From positions 1 through 34,170 of the forward strand of contig JAGFJE010000243.1 in NCBI GenBank assembly GCA_024103175.1: a stretch of 34,170 nucleotides of DNA. Direction: 5' to 3'. Under the pieces are notes generated by a model. The model saw nothing but the letters and a program-made list of their open reading frames with translations. It did not search any database and was not told the DNA's origin. The DNA is from Phaeodactylibacter sp. GTDB taxonomy: Bacteria > Bacteroidota > Bacteroidia > Chitinophagales > Saprospiraceae. Positions within the stretch are counted from its first letter, which is position 1; each line of letters begins with the position of its first letter. Made by a program: the position numbers and the translations under genes. Below are positions 7,590-15,816 of this stretch, one piece after another.

Positions 7590-7747
7590 GAATATTATTC
7601 TATATGCATCAGTTCGGAATAGTTCATTTTTCTGTGTCTTCTGAAAAATACCCCTTGATTTTCAGGGACTTGCGAACAGCGAACACCGAATTGCGAACAC
7701 TCCCATCAGTTCCTGTAAAAAAGAATTTAATATATGGAATTCGTATT

Positions 7748-7803
7748 CATTCCTTCATTCCTTCATCCCTTCATTCCTTCATCCCTTCATTCCTTCATTC
7801 CTG
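7748..7803. repeat. 8-bp tandem repeat, seven copies (CATTCCTT/CATCCCTT)
   Basis: Seven consecutive octamers run from 7748: CATTCCTT, CATTCCTT, CATCCCTT, CATTCCTT, CATCCCTT, CATTCCTT and CATTCCTG. Read on the other strand they resemble the 16-bp unit of the array at 7510-7589 with one base lost, so the two arrays form an inverted pair about 158 bases apart. The 7509-7854 gap before sulP contains these arrays and, between them, a short GCGAACA-rich stretch (7672-7702), but no gene that I can support. Confidence 0.85.
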
Positions 7804-7854
7804 AGAGGACTTTCCCAAGCGGGCTCAACAATACACCCATGAACCCGTGGAACA

Positions 7855-9624
7855 ATGCCCGTTTTCGTGCAAAAAAAGGAAACCGTGAATAACATTCGTA
7901 CTTACATCCCCATTCTTGAGTGGTTACCGAAGTACAAAAGATCATACCTCAGAGGCGACCTTCTGGCCGGCATTACGGTAGGTGTAATGCTGGTTCCACA
8001 GGGCATGGCCTACGGCCTGCTGGCCGGGCTGCCTCCGATCTATGGCCTGTACGCCAGCATCATCCCTCTGTTCCTGTATTCCTTTTTCGGCACGTCCCGG
8101 CAGTTGTCGGTCGGGCCGGTGGCGCTGGTTTCGCTGCTTATCCTGGCCGGTGTCGGGCAATTTGCGGAAACGGGGACGGAAGCTTTCATCGGCATGGCCA
8201 TCGCCACGGCACTGATCGCCGGAGTGATACAGATCCTGCTGGGGGTATTCCGCCTCGGTTTTCTGATCAACTTCCTGTCGCATCCGGTCATTGCCGGCTT
8301 TACTTCGGCGGCGGCATTCATCATCGGGCTCAGCCAGTTGAAGAATTTGCTCAGGATCGATATTCCGAGGAGCAACTTTATTCACGAGGTCATTATCAGT
8401 ACGGTACAGAATATTGGGGATACCCACTGGCCAACCGTGGCGCTGAGTTTCGGAGGGATAGCCTTCATTCTCATTCTCAAGCGGATCAACAAGGCCATTC
8501 CCGGCGCCCTGGTGGCGGTGGCCGTCAGCACTGCGGCAGTGTACTTCTTTGGGATGCCGGATATGGGCGTGGAAATCGTGAAGGAAGTGCCCAAAGGCCT
8601 GCCCCCGGTTTCCGTACCGCACATCGACTGGCCGATGGTAATGCAGTTGCTGCCGCTGGCCCTGACCATCTGCCTGATCAGCTTCATCGAGTCGCTGGCC
8701 ATCGCCAAAACGATAGAAGCCATGCATAAGAGCTACCGGGTCGTTCCCAACCAGGAACTTATCGCCCTGGGGTTGACCAAGATCGGTGGGGCTTTCTTTC
8801 ATTCCTATCCGACCACCGGAAGTTTTACCCGCTCGGCAGTCAACAACGATTCGGGCGCACAGACCGGCGTATCCTCTATGATCAGCGCGGTGCTCATCGC
8901 CCTTACCCTCTTATTCCTTACCCCTCTTTTCTTTTACCTCCCCAAGGCGATCCTGGCTTCCATTATCGTGGTAGCCGTGATCAATCTGGTCGATTACAAA
9001 GAGGCCATCCACCTGTGGCATACCGACCGGCGAGACTTCATGACCATGATCGTAACCTTTGTCGCCACCCTGACGCTGGGCATTCAGAATGGGGTATTTA
9101 CCGGTGTGATCCTCTCGCTGGCCTTCATGATCTATCGCAACTCCAAGCCCCATATTTCCATCCTGGGGCAGCTGCCCAATTCCCGCAGCTACCGGAACAT
9201 CAACCGCTTCGATAAGGCCATCCGCCACAATGAGATTCTCATCGTTCGGTTTGACGCCCAGCTTTATTTTGGAAATGCCTCCTACTTCCGGGAATCTCTG
9301 GAGGCTATGGTAAGCAGAGAAGGCAATGAGCTCAAATTGCTGATCCTCGATGCTTCCAGCATCCACGATATTGATTCAAGCGGAATTAAGATACTGCTGG
9401 AACTGCTGGCCTATCTTGAACAACGGAAAGTACAGCTGTACCTATCGGGGGCCATCGGCCCGGTTCGGGATACGCTCGAGAAAAACGGCCTGATCGAAAA
9501 GATCGGGACCAGGAATCACTTCATGTACATTCACGATGCCGTGGAAGCTTTCCATAAGCGGCAACAGTCGGGTGAAGAAGATACCTGGACCCCGGATGCG
9601 GTGCAGACGAACAAAAAGCGGTAG
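7855..9624 (+). CDS. SulP-family anion transporter with C-terminal STAS domain
   Basis: SulP proteins carry sulfate, bicarbonate or related anions across the inner membrane. The N-terminal signature is clear (DLLAGITVGVMLVPQGMAYGLLAG split over helices 1-2; PPIYGLYAS; GPVALVSLL), followed by about ten more hydrophobic helices to roughly residue 435. A STAS domain (about 455-565) shows DASSIHDIDSSGIKILLELL. ATG 7855 gives 589 residues, but GTG 7885 has a better ribosome site (AAGGA) and would remove ten residues. Its position between a sulfite-producing enzyme and a putative sulfite-oxidising complex suggests sulfate export; bicarbonate or other anions cannot be excluded. Confidence 0.93.
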   Translation: MPVFVQKKETVNNIRTYIPILEWLPKYKRSYLRGDLLAGITVGVMLVPQGMAYGLLAGLPPIYGLYASIIPLFLYSFFGTSRQLSVGPVALVSLLILAGVGQFAETGTEAFIGMAIATALIAGVIQILLGVFRLGFLINFLSHPVIAGFTSAAAFIIGLSQLKNLLRIDIPRSNFIHEVIISTVQNIGDTHWPTVALSFGGIAFILILKRINKAIPGALVAVAVSTAAVYFFGMPDMGVEIVKEVPKGLPPVSVPHIDWPMVMQLLPLALTICLISFIESLAIAKTIEAMHKSYRVVPNQELIALGLTKIGGAFFHSYPTTGSFTRSAVNNDSGAQTGVSSMISAVLIALTLLFLTPLFFYLPKAILASIIVVAVINLVDYKEAIHLWHTDRRDFMTMIVTFVATLTLGIQNGVFTGVILSLAFMIYRNSKPHISILGQLPNSRSYRNINRFDKAIRHNEILIVRFDAQLYFGNASYFRESLEAMVSREGNELKLLILDASSIHDIDSSGIKILLELLAYLEQRKVQLYLSGAIGPVRDTLEKNGLIEKIGTRNHFMYIHDAVEAFHKRQQSGEEDTWTPDAVQTNKKR

Positions 9625-10002
9625 GGGAGCGGATGGTTTCTTCTAAATGGCCATTCCGTCCTTCCTGGCCGGATAAAGGCGCCGACATTATTTTTACCAT
9701 GTCTAAATTGGTAGGGCTTTCAATATTTTTGACGGCCCGAATTGTTATATTATTTACCTGATTAGCTTTCCTTCATTTATTCCCTGTTCTTTCACCCATT
9801 GAACGCCTGGCGGCCGATTATTCATCCGGGCTGAACCCATGGCCGTGAATTTGGTGTCGGCAGTACCATGCGTTGGATGAACCTCAGAAGTTTTCTTTCT
9901 GCGATCGCAGGAAAACTTGTGAAGTTCATCTGTATATTTTGAAATATGAAAATGTGTTCATACTTTTATCCGTCATTACAAAAATATATTCTGAAATAGA
10001 GC
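9625..10002. other. 378-bp gene-free spacer before the molybdoenzyme operon
   Basis: No supported ORF is present. The spacer holds the 55-bp dyad at 9876-9930 and an AT-rich stretch (9931-10000) with TATATTTTG at 9932-9940, one base longer than the TANNTTTG promoter element, which could drive the gene at 10003. A weak GGCCA/TGGCC stem near 9647-9673 may be the end of the sulP transcript. Confidence 0.5.
9876..9930. promoter_or_regulatory. 55-bp extended inverted repeat centred on GCGATCGC
   Basis: Outer arms GATGAAC (9876-9882) and GTTCATC (9924-9930), middle arms AAGTTTTC (9888-9895) and GAAAACTT (9911-9918), and a central perfect palindrome CTGCGATCGCAG (9899-9910) nest with each other. 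The left half has a 3-base TTT insertion, and the 5-base linkers partly match. No T-run follows, so an operator or RNA structure is more likely than a simple terminator. It lies 72 bases before the ATG at 10003. Confidence 0.6.
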
Positions 10003-11628
10003 ATGAAATACGGATTTATTATTGACAACCGGAAATGCATTGGTTGCCATGCCTGTACCACCGCCTGCAAAGCAGAGCATCAGGTACCGGTCGGCGTCAA
10101 CCGCACCTGGGTCAAACAGGTAGAAAAAGGGGAATTCCCGCATACGCGGCGGCTATTCTCAGTAATGCGCTGCAACCATTGCACGGATGCTCCCTGCGTT
10201 GAAATATGCCCTGTGGAGGCCCTGTTCATTCGGGACGATGGTATCGTCGATTTCGACAAGAACCGCTGTATCGGCTGTAAGTCCTGCATGCAGGCCTGCC
10301 CCTACGACGCGCTCTACATCGACCCGGAAAACCACACCGCTGCTAAGTGTAATTACTGCGCGCACCGCGTTGACATTGGACTGGAGCCGGCTTGCGTAAA
10401 CGTCTGCCCGGAGCACGCCATTATCTCCGGCGATATGGACGACCCGGAATCGGAGATCTCCCAGTTGCTGGGCCGCGAGCAGGTTACTGTCCGGAAAGCC
10501 GCCAAAGGCACGGTTCCGAACCTTTTCTACATCAATGGGGATGAGGCTTCTCTCAACCCGGTAGCAACGGAGAAATCGGATGCTTATTTCTGGAGCGCTC
10601 AGGCGCGGGGTGTTGGCCACTATGCCAAAGCCGCCGAAAAGCTGGCCTTCTCCAACGGTGATGCGGTCGATGCCCTCATGGAAGCGAACGGCCATACCAC
10701 TTATGCCGGCAATGTCGCCAGGAACGGGGCTGTGAAATCTATTGAATTGTTGCTGGATAAACCCCGCCGCGTATACGATGCTCCCGACAAGGGCATTCTT
10801 TGGGGCTGGGAGGTCTCCGGCTACGTACTGACCAAGGCTGTTTCTGCCGGGGTTTTCCTGGTAGCTTTCTTCGGGGCGTTGTTCGGCTGGGCCGAGGCCA
10901 GCGTTCCCGCCTGGTGGTGGGGGCTGGGCGCGGGGCTGCTGTTCCTGGCTGCCACCGGCATTCTGCTGATCATGGACCTCGACCGCCCGGACCGTTTCCT
11001 GAACGTCCTGCTTCGCCCGCAGTGGAATTCCTGGCTGGTGCGGGGCGGTTACATCTTCAGCATGTACGGCGGCCTGCTCACCCTGTTGGGGCTGGCTACC
11101 TACTTCGGCTGGGAGGCGCTCATCGCACCGGTGGAATGGGTGGCCATGGTATTTGCTGTCCTGACCGCCGTATATACGGCCTTCCTGTTTGCCCAGGCCA
11201 AGGGGCGCGACTTCTGGCAGAGCCCGGCACTGGCCGTGCACATGCTGGTTCATAGCTTTATGGCCGGCGCAGCGCTTTTCGCCATCATCGCCCTCTTTAC
11301 CCCTGCCACCGCTGAATGGCTGGTATACCTGAAATACATGCTCATTACCGGCATCGTCATCAACCTGCTGACCGTGGTGGTGGAACTGACGATCACGCAC
11401 CCCACCAAGGAAGCCAAGATGGTAGTGGAAATGATCACCAAGGGCCGCTACCGCACTTTGTTCTGGGTTGGCGCCATTTTCTTTGGTAATGTAGTTCCGC
11501 TGGCGATCCTGTTCATTCCGGGGCTGGTCTCAACCATGCTGGCCGTTGCCGGGCTGATCGTTCTGATCGGTATTTACCTGACGGAGAAGATCTGGGTGGA
11601 AGCACCGCAGAGGATACAGCTGGTGTAG
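10003..11628 (+). CDS. Fused ferredoxin/NrfD subunit of a molybdopterin oxidoreductase (PsrBC/SoeBC-like)
   Basis: One 541-residue chain joins two subunits that are usually separate. Residues 1-150 hold sixteen cysteines in four groups (C12/15/18/22, C57/60/65/69, C89/92/95/99, C116/119/131/135), enough for four [4Fe-4S] clusters as in DMSO-reductase-family electron-transfer subunits. A linker (about 150-262) leads to an NrfD/PsrC-like membrane domain (263-541) with about eight helices, including LIMDLDRPDRFLNVLL and VELTITHPTKEAKM. There is no signal peptide on the FeS part, which suggests a cytoplasmic-facing complex exchanging electrons with quinone. The catalytic subunit gene follows 80 bases downstream. 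SoeBC, PsrBC and ActB-like proteins are relatives; sulfite dehydrogenase is favoured by context only. Confidence 0.9.
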   Translation: MKYGFIIDNRKCIGCHACTTACKAEHQVPVGVNRTWVKQVEKGEFPHTRRLFSVMRCNHCTDAPCVEICPVEALFIRDDGIVDFDKNRCIGCKSCMQACPYDALYIDPENHTAAKCNYCAHRVDIGLEPACVNVCPEHAIISGDMDDPESEISQLLGREQVTVRKAAKGTVPNLFYINGDEASLNPVATEKSDAYFWSAQARGVGHYAKAAEKLAFSNGDAVDALMEANGHTTYAGNVARNGAVKSIELLLDKPRRVYDAPDKGILWGWEVSGYVLTKAVSAGVFLVAFFGALFGWAEASVPAWWWGLGAGLLFLAATGILLIMDLDRPDRFLNVLLRPQWNSWLVRGGYIFSMYGGLLTLLGLATYFGWEALIAPVEWVAMVFAVLTAVYTAFLFAQAKGRDFWQSPALAVHMLVHSFMAGAALFAIIALFTPATAEWLVYLKYMLITGIVINLLTVVVELTITHPTKEAKMVVEMITKGRYRTLFWVGAIFFGNVVPLAILFIPGLVSTMLAVAGLIVLIGIYLTEKIWVEAPQRIQLV

Positions 11629-11643
11629 GCTGGTTGGAGGGTT

Positions 11644-11678
11644 GTTAGTTGTTGGTTGTCAAACAACAGACAACAAAC
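11644..11678 (+). repeat. Hairpin in the spacer between the two molybdoenzyme subunit genes
   Basis: GTTAGTTGTTGGTTGT (11644-11659) pairs with 11663-11678 at 13 of 16 positions around a CAA loop. It lies between the stop at 11628 and ATG 11709. It could tune the expression ratio of the two subunits or protect the mRNA; there is no T-run, so full termination is unlikely. Confidence 0.45.
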
Positions 11679-11708
11679 AAAAAGTCTAAAACTGAAAAAG
11701 ACTCAAAA

Positions 11709-14609
11709 ATGAATACAAGAAAGCGATCATTAATAGAACGCATCGCAGAATCCCTGCGCATCATCCCCAACCTCAGCCAAACTGGCCCGGAACTGGAACC
11801 AAGACTTATGGAACCGGGCAAACTAACCAAATTTCCACCGCCCGAGAAGTGGGATGATTGGGTGGAATACGAAGCCAAAGCCTGGCCCAAGGTGGAGAAG
11901 AAGCATTATTCCATCGTGCCGACCACCTGCTTCAACTGCGAGTCGGCCTGTGGCCTGACGGCCTACATCGACAAGGAAACCTGGCAGGTGCGTAAGTTCG
12001 AGGGCAACCCCTACCATCCGGGCAGCCGGGGGCGCAACTGCGCCAAAGGGCCGGCCACCATCAACCAGCTCACCGACCCGGACCGCATCCTGTACCCGCT
12101 CAAGCGGGTGGGAAAACGGGGAGAAGGCAAGTGGGCGCGCGTCAGTTGGGATGAGGTGCTCGACGATATTGCCGGGCGCCTGCGCAAGGCTATACAGGAA
12201 GGCCGCAACAACGAGATCGCCTACCACGTCGGCCGCCCCGGCCATGAGGGCTACATGGACCGCGTGCTGCAGGCCTGGAACGTCGATGGCCACAACAGCC
12301 ACACCAACATCTGCTCTTCCGGCGCCCGCTTCGGCTACGCCATCTGGTACGGCCACGACCGGCCCTCTCCGGACCACGCCAACGCCAAGTTCATCCTGCT
12401 CATCTCCGCTCACCTGGAGTCGGGCCACTATTTCAACCCGCACGCCCAGCGCATCATCGAGGGGAAGATGAAGGGCGCCAAGTTGTGCACCATGGACCCG
12501 CGCCTGTCCAACACGGCCAGCATGTCGGACTACTGGATGCCCAGCTACCCTGGCACCGAAGCCGCCGTACTGCTCGCCATGGCCAAGATCATCCTGGATG
12601 AAGGCCTGTATAACCGAGACTATCTGGAGAACTGGGTCAACTGGAAGGAGTACCTCGATGCCCGCCATCCGGACAAGGAAAAAACCTTTGAGAACTTCAT
12701 CGATGCCATGCGGGAAGAGTACGTGCAGTACACCCCGGAATTTGCTGAGAAGGAGAGTGGTGTGAAAGCAGATATGATCGTCGAAGTAGCGCGGCAGATC
12801 GGCGAGGCCGGCACGCGCTTCGCTACCCACAACTGGCGCAGCGCTTCTTCCGGCAACCTGGGCGGATGGGCTGTTTCCCGCGCCCTGCACTTCCTCAACG
12901 TGCTGACGGGCAGTGTAGGCACGCCGGGCGGCACCTCGCCGAATACCTGGAACAAGTTCCACCCCAAATTCTTCGACAAGCCGCCGGCCCAGAAGTTCTG
13001 GAACGAGCTGCACTTCCCGAATGAATATCCGCTGGCTTTCTTCGAGATGAGCTTCCTGCTGCCGCACATGCTCAAGGAGAACCGCGGCAGGATGGATGTC
13101 TACTTCACCCGGGTATTCAACCCCGTATGGACCTACCCCGACGGATTCAGCTGGATCGAAGCGCTAAGCGACGAGGATAAGTTCGGCCTCCACATCGCCC
13201 TGACGCCCACCTGGAACGAAACAGCATATTTCGCCGATTACGTCCTGCCCATGGGGCTGGCCAGCGAGCGCCATGACCTCAACTCCTATGAAACGCATGC
13301 CGGCGTATGGATCGCTTTCCGGCAGCCGGTACTGAGGGAAGCCCTGCGCCGCGCCGGCAAGAAGGTGGAGTTCACCTACGAGGCCAACCCGGGCGAGGTG
13401 TGGGAGGAAGACGAATTCTGGATACAGCTCAGCTGGCGCATGGACCCCGACGGCAGCCTGGGTATCCGCAAGCACTTCGAATCGCCTTACCGCCCCGGTG
13501 AGTGCATCAACATCGACGAGTACTATCAGTACATTTTCGAACATACCAAGGGCCTGCCCGAAGCTGCCGCCAGGGAGGGCCTGACGCCGCTGGATTATAT
13601 GAAGAAGTACGGGGCCTTCAACGTTGAGCCCAGTGCTTACCATGGCCACCTGAGGGAACTGTCGGCCCAGGAAATGGAGGGAGCCAAAGTAGATCCCCAA
13701 ACACAGGTCATCCGCAAGAACGGCAAGGCTCTTGGCATCATGCACAACGGTAAACCCGTGGAGGGCTTCCCCACGCCTTCGCGCAAGAACGAATTCTATT
13801 CCCAGACGATGGTGGACTGGAAATGGCCGGAATACGCCATTCCTACCTACATCAAGAGCCACGTTCACGAAGAGGAGATGGACCGCGATAAGGGCGACTA
13901 TCCGCTGGTGCCCACTTTCCGCCTGCCGACGCTCATCCACTCGCGATCCGGCAACGCCAAATGGCTGTATGAGATCTCCAACCGCAACCCGATATGGATG
14001 CACCCCAGTGATGCGAAGAAGTTTGGTGTGAAAACCGGCGACTTGCTTAAGGTCAATACCGACATCGGCTACTTTGTAGATAAGGTATGGGTAACTGAGG
14101 GCATGAAACCGGGTGTTGTCGCCTGCTCTCACCACCTGGGCCGCTGGCGCCGCCCGCAGGACGCCCCCGGCAACCGCTGGGCGGTCAATACCGTCAACAT
14201 CGAGACGGACGGCAACGGCGGCTGGAAGATGAATACCAGGAATGGCATTACGCCCTTCAAGAGCGATGACCCGGACAGCGCCCGCATCTTCTGGAGCGAC
14301 GGAGGTGTGCATCAGAACATCACTTTCCCCGTCCATCCGGACCCCATCAGCGGTATGCACTGCTGGCACCAGAAGGTCCGCCTGGAAAAGGCCAGCCCGG
14401 GCGATAAATACGGTGACATTTATGTAGATACGAACAAATCCTTCGAGCAGTACAAAAAATGGATGGCCATGACGCGCCCCGCGCCCGGCCCCGATGGCCT
14501 GCGCCGCCCGCTTTGGATGAAGCGCGCCCTGCGCCCTGCCGAGGAAACCTTCTACATCAACGGCAAACCGGAAAAAAAGCCGGAGGAGGAGAAGGTGGAA
14601 AAATTATAA
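11709..14609 (+). CDS. Molybdopterin catalytic subunit, DMSO-reductase family (SoeA/PsrA-like)
   Basis: This 966-residue protein carries the N-terminal [4Fe-4S] motif C74-x2-C77-x3-C81-x29-C111, the bis-MGD fold (WDEVLDDIAGRLRKAI, LLISAHLESGHYFNP, DYWMPSYPGTEAAVLLAMAKII), and a C-terminal molydopterin-dinucleotide-binding barrel (SGNAKWLYEISNRNP, CSHHLGRW). The likely Mo ligand is C202 in SHTNICSSG, the position that is Cys in PsrA/PhsA/SoeA. No twin-arginine signal is seen, so a cytoplasmic site is probable, as for SoeABC sulfite dehydrogenase. ATG 11709 is chosen; an in-frame TTG at 11649 would add twenty low-complexity residues from the hairpin region. Polysulfide, thiosulfate or tetrathionate reductase remain possible. 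A strong terminator follows. Confidence 0.9.
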   Translation: MNTRKRSLIERIAESLRIIPNLSQTGPELEPRLMEPGKLTKFPPPEKWDDWVEYEAKAWPKVEKKHYSIVPTTCFNCESACGLTAYIDKETWQVRKFEGNPYHPGSRGRNCAKGPATINQLTDPDRILYPLKRVGKRGEGKWARVSWDEVLDDIAGRLRKAIQEGRNNEIAYHVGRPGHEGYMDRVLQAWNVDGHNSHTNICSSGARFGYAIWYGHDRPSPDHANAKFILLISAHLESGHYFNPHAQRIIEGKMKGAKLCTMDPRLSNTASMSDYWMPSYPGTEAAVLLAMAKIILDEGLYNRDYLENWVNWKEYLDARHPDKEKTFENFIDAMREEYVQYTPEFAEKESGVKADMIVEVARQIGEAGTRFATHNWRSASSGNLGGWAVSRALHFLNVLTGSVGTPGGTSPNTWNKFHPKFFDKPPAQKFWNELHFPNEYPLAFFEMSFLLPHMLKENRGRMDVYFTRVFNPVWTYPDGFSWIEALSDEDKFGLHIALTPTWNETAYFADYVLPMGLASERHDLNSYETHAGVWIAFRQPVLREALRRAGKKVEFTYEANPGEVWEEDEFWIQLSWRMDPDGSLGIRKHFESPYRPGECINIDEYYQYIFEHTKGLPEAAAREGLTPLDYMKKYGAFNVEPSAYHGHLRELSAQEMEGAKVDPQTQVIRKNGKALGIMHNGKPVEGFPTPSRKNEFYSQTMVDWKWPEYAIPTYIKSHVHEEEMDRDKGDYPLVPTFRLPTLIHSRSGNAKWLYEISNRNPIWMHPSDAKKFGVKTGDLLKVNTDIGYFVDKVWVTEGMKPGVVACSHHLGRWRRPQDAPGNRWAVNTVNIETDGNGGWKMNTRNGITPFKSDDPDSARIFWSDGGVHQNITFPVHPDPISGMHCWHQKVRLEKASPGDKYGDIYVDTNKSFEQYKKWMAMTRPAPGPDGLRRPLWMKRALRPAEETFYINGKPEKKPEEEKVEKL

Positions 14610-14636
14610 AAACTACTTCCTAGTGGGAAAGTTTGG

Positions 14637-14666
14637 GCCGGGTTCCAGTGGAGCCCGGCTTTTTTA
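14637..14666 (+). terminator. Strong intrinsic terminator of the molybdoenzyme operon
   Basis: GCCGGGTTCC (14637-14646) pairs with GGAGCCCGGC (14650-14659) with one G-T pair around a 3-base loop, followed directly by TTTTTTA. Confidence 0.9.
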
Positions 14667-14697
14667 TTCTCACCTGCCGGAGCTCCCACCCCAGGCA

Positions 14698-15105
14698 TCA
14701 ATATGGCCGCTCACTCAATGGGCTGACCTCGTACTGCCATTTCAGGAAAGCCTTGTATTGGTACTTGTCCAGCACAGTTTGAAGTTCTTGTGACCAGCGG
14801 TCCCAGGCAGCGAGGAGAGCAGTATGGCGGGCGATTTTGCCGGGCTCGTCGAGGATGGCCTGTCGTTCTTTCCAGAAACTACGGTTGGCTTTGCGGATGG
14901 CGCGGAATTGTTCGGGGCTCAGGCGGAGGGTGGTTTGCATGCTTTGGTTGAGTTGTTCCAGGCCATTGTTGATGTGGGGCAGGCTTGAGAAGCTCGCCGG
15001 CAGCCAGCTACTGGAAACGCTTCCTGAGCCTGGCTGCGGAGCTGCGGCCGGCAGGGCAGTGGAAACGAAAAGCAGCGCCAGTAGGATATAGATTGTTTTG
15101 CTCAT
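14698..15105 (-). CDS. Small secreted protein, Spy/CpxP (LTXXQ)-like
   Basis: The 135-residue product has a clear signal peptide (about 1-20, ending LPAAA), a Ser/Pro-rich linker, and a helical region with LRLSPEQFRAIRKANRSFWKERQ split by turns, which resembles the LTxxQ helices of periplasmic Spy/CpxP-type proteins. Homology is only suggested by pattern; a plain hypothetical secreted protein is the safe reading. It stands alone, convergent with the molybdoenzyme operon, and shares the terminator region at 14637-14666. Confidence 0.65.
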   Translation of the reverse strand: MSKTIYILLALLFVSTALPAAAPQPGSGSVSSSWLPASFSSLPHINNGLEQLNQSMQTTLRLSPEQFRAIRKANRSFWKERQAILDEPGKIARHTALLAAWDRWSQELQTVLDKYQYKAFLKWQYEVSPLSERPY

Positions 15106-15206
15106 GATATTGGGTTTTTAATAATAGACCATTTTGGAGGGGAGTTGTACTGCGGTGGAAGGGAGGATTAACATAGATTTAACGAGGGGGGAGGGGGCGC
15201 AGAAGA

Positions 15207-15322
15207 GGGACACAGAGGGTCACAGAGAAGCGCAGAGAGGGACACAGGGATTTATATGCTCAGTGCAACTCTGTGAAAGCTGCTCAGTGCAACTCTGCGA
15301 AAGCCCCTCTGAGATCTCTGTG
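15207..15322. repeat. CACAGAG / CTCTGTG inverted repeat cluster with a 24-bp tandem duplication
   Basis: The left part carries CACAGAG at 15211 and 15221 and related GCAGAG/GACACAG words to 15247. The right part carries CTCTGTG at 15269 and 15316 and CTCTGCG at 15293, the reverse complements. Within the right part a 24-base unit is repeated in tandem (15257-15280 and 15281-15304; one mismatch). The array lies in the 15106-15358 gap directly downstream of the GxxExxY gene. No coding frame is convincing here. Confidence 0.8.
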
Positions 15323-15358
15323 CACACCTCTCTGATGCGCTCCTGTTCCTTTACAGGC

Positions 15359-15733
15359 TTACATAATAAAGCGTTTCAGCCCCTGCTTGAGCATTTTTAC
15401 ATTGAAATTCATCAGCAGTCCGAGGGGGTAGTTGCCAAATTTCAGGTAGGTTAGCACCTGTGCGGTGTGTACATCAGTTAGCCTTTCGATGGCTTTCAAT
15501 TCGATGACAACTAAATTATTCACCAACAGGTCGACGCGGTAGCCGTATTCCAGTTCAATCTCCTTGTAAATGATGGGTAGGGGTTTTTGCCTTTCCACTT
15601 TGAAGCCCTCCTCCAGCAGTTCGTAGGTGAGGCACTCCTCGTAGGCGGATTCCAGCAGGCCGGGGCCCAATATCCTGTGCACGGTGATGGCCTTGCCGAT
15701 GATGATCCCGGATAATTCATTGATGTCTTTCAT
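15359..15733 (-). CDS. GxxExxY protein (PD-(D/E)XK nuclease-like)
   Basis: This 124-residue protein has the family motif G25-LL-E28-SA-Y31 and the nuclease-like core D68...E78-L-K80 (YGYRVDLLV, VIELKA), typical of the GxxExxY family (TIGR04256). Nuclease activity is suggested by the fold but not established as far as I know. Length is normal and the gene looks intact. It is on the minus strand, 83 bases downstream of the TetR gene, and is followed by the CACAGAG/CTCTGTG repeat cluster. Members are scattered and often multi-copy, which suggests horizontal or intragenomic spread. Confidence 0.92.
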   Translation of the reverse strand: MKDINELSGIIIGKAITVHRILGPGLLESAYEECLTYELLEEGFKVERQKPLPIIYKEIELEYGYRVDLLVNNLVVIELKAIERLTDVHTAQVLTYLKFGNYPLGLLMNFNVKMLKQGLKRFIM

Positions 15734-15816
15734 GATAGTTGAGGATTTGTTCTATAAAAGCAGTCGCAGAATCCGGGAAATTCCATAAAAATTATTGAGG
15801 TTTTTTGGGAAAAAGT

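Noticed and set aside
7604..7804. 66-codon ORF over the CATTCCTT array
   Set aside because: Its end is only the translation of the tandem repeat (SFIPSSLHS-type repeats), so it is not a credible protein.
9899..9910. HIP1 element of cyanobacterial type
   Set aside because: Only one GCGATCGC octamer stood out, inside a larger dyad; HIP1 is defined by very high genome-wide frequency, which is not seen here.
15207..15322. CRISPR-like array
   Set aside because: The repeats are too short and directly adjacent, without uniform spacers, and no cas gene is nearby.
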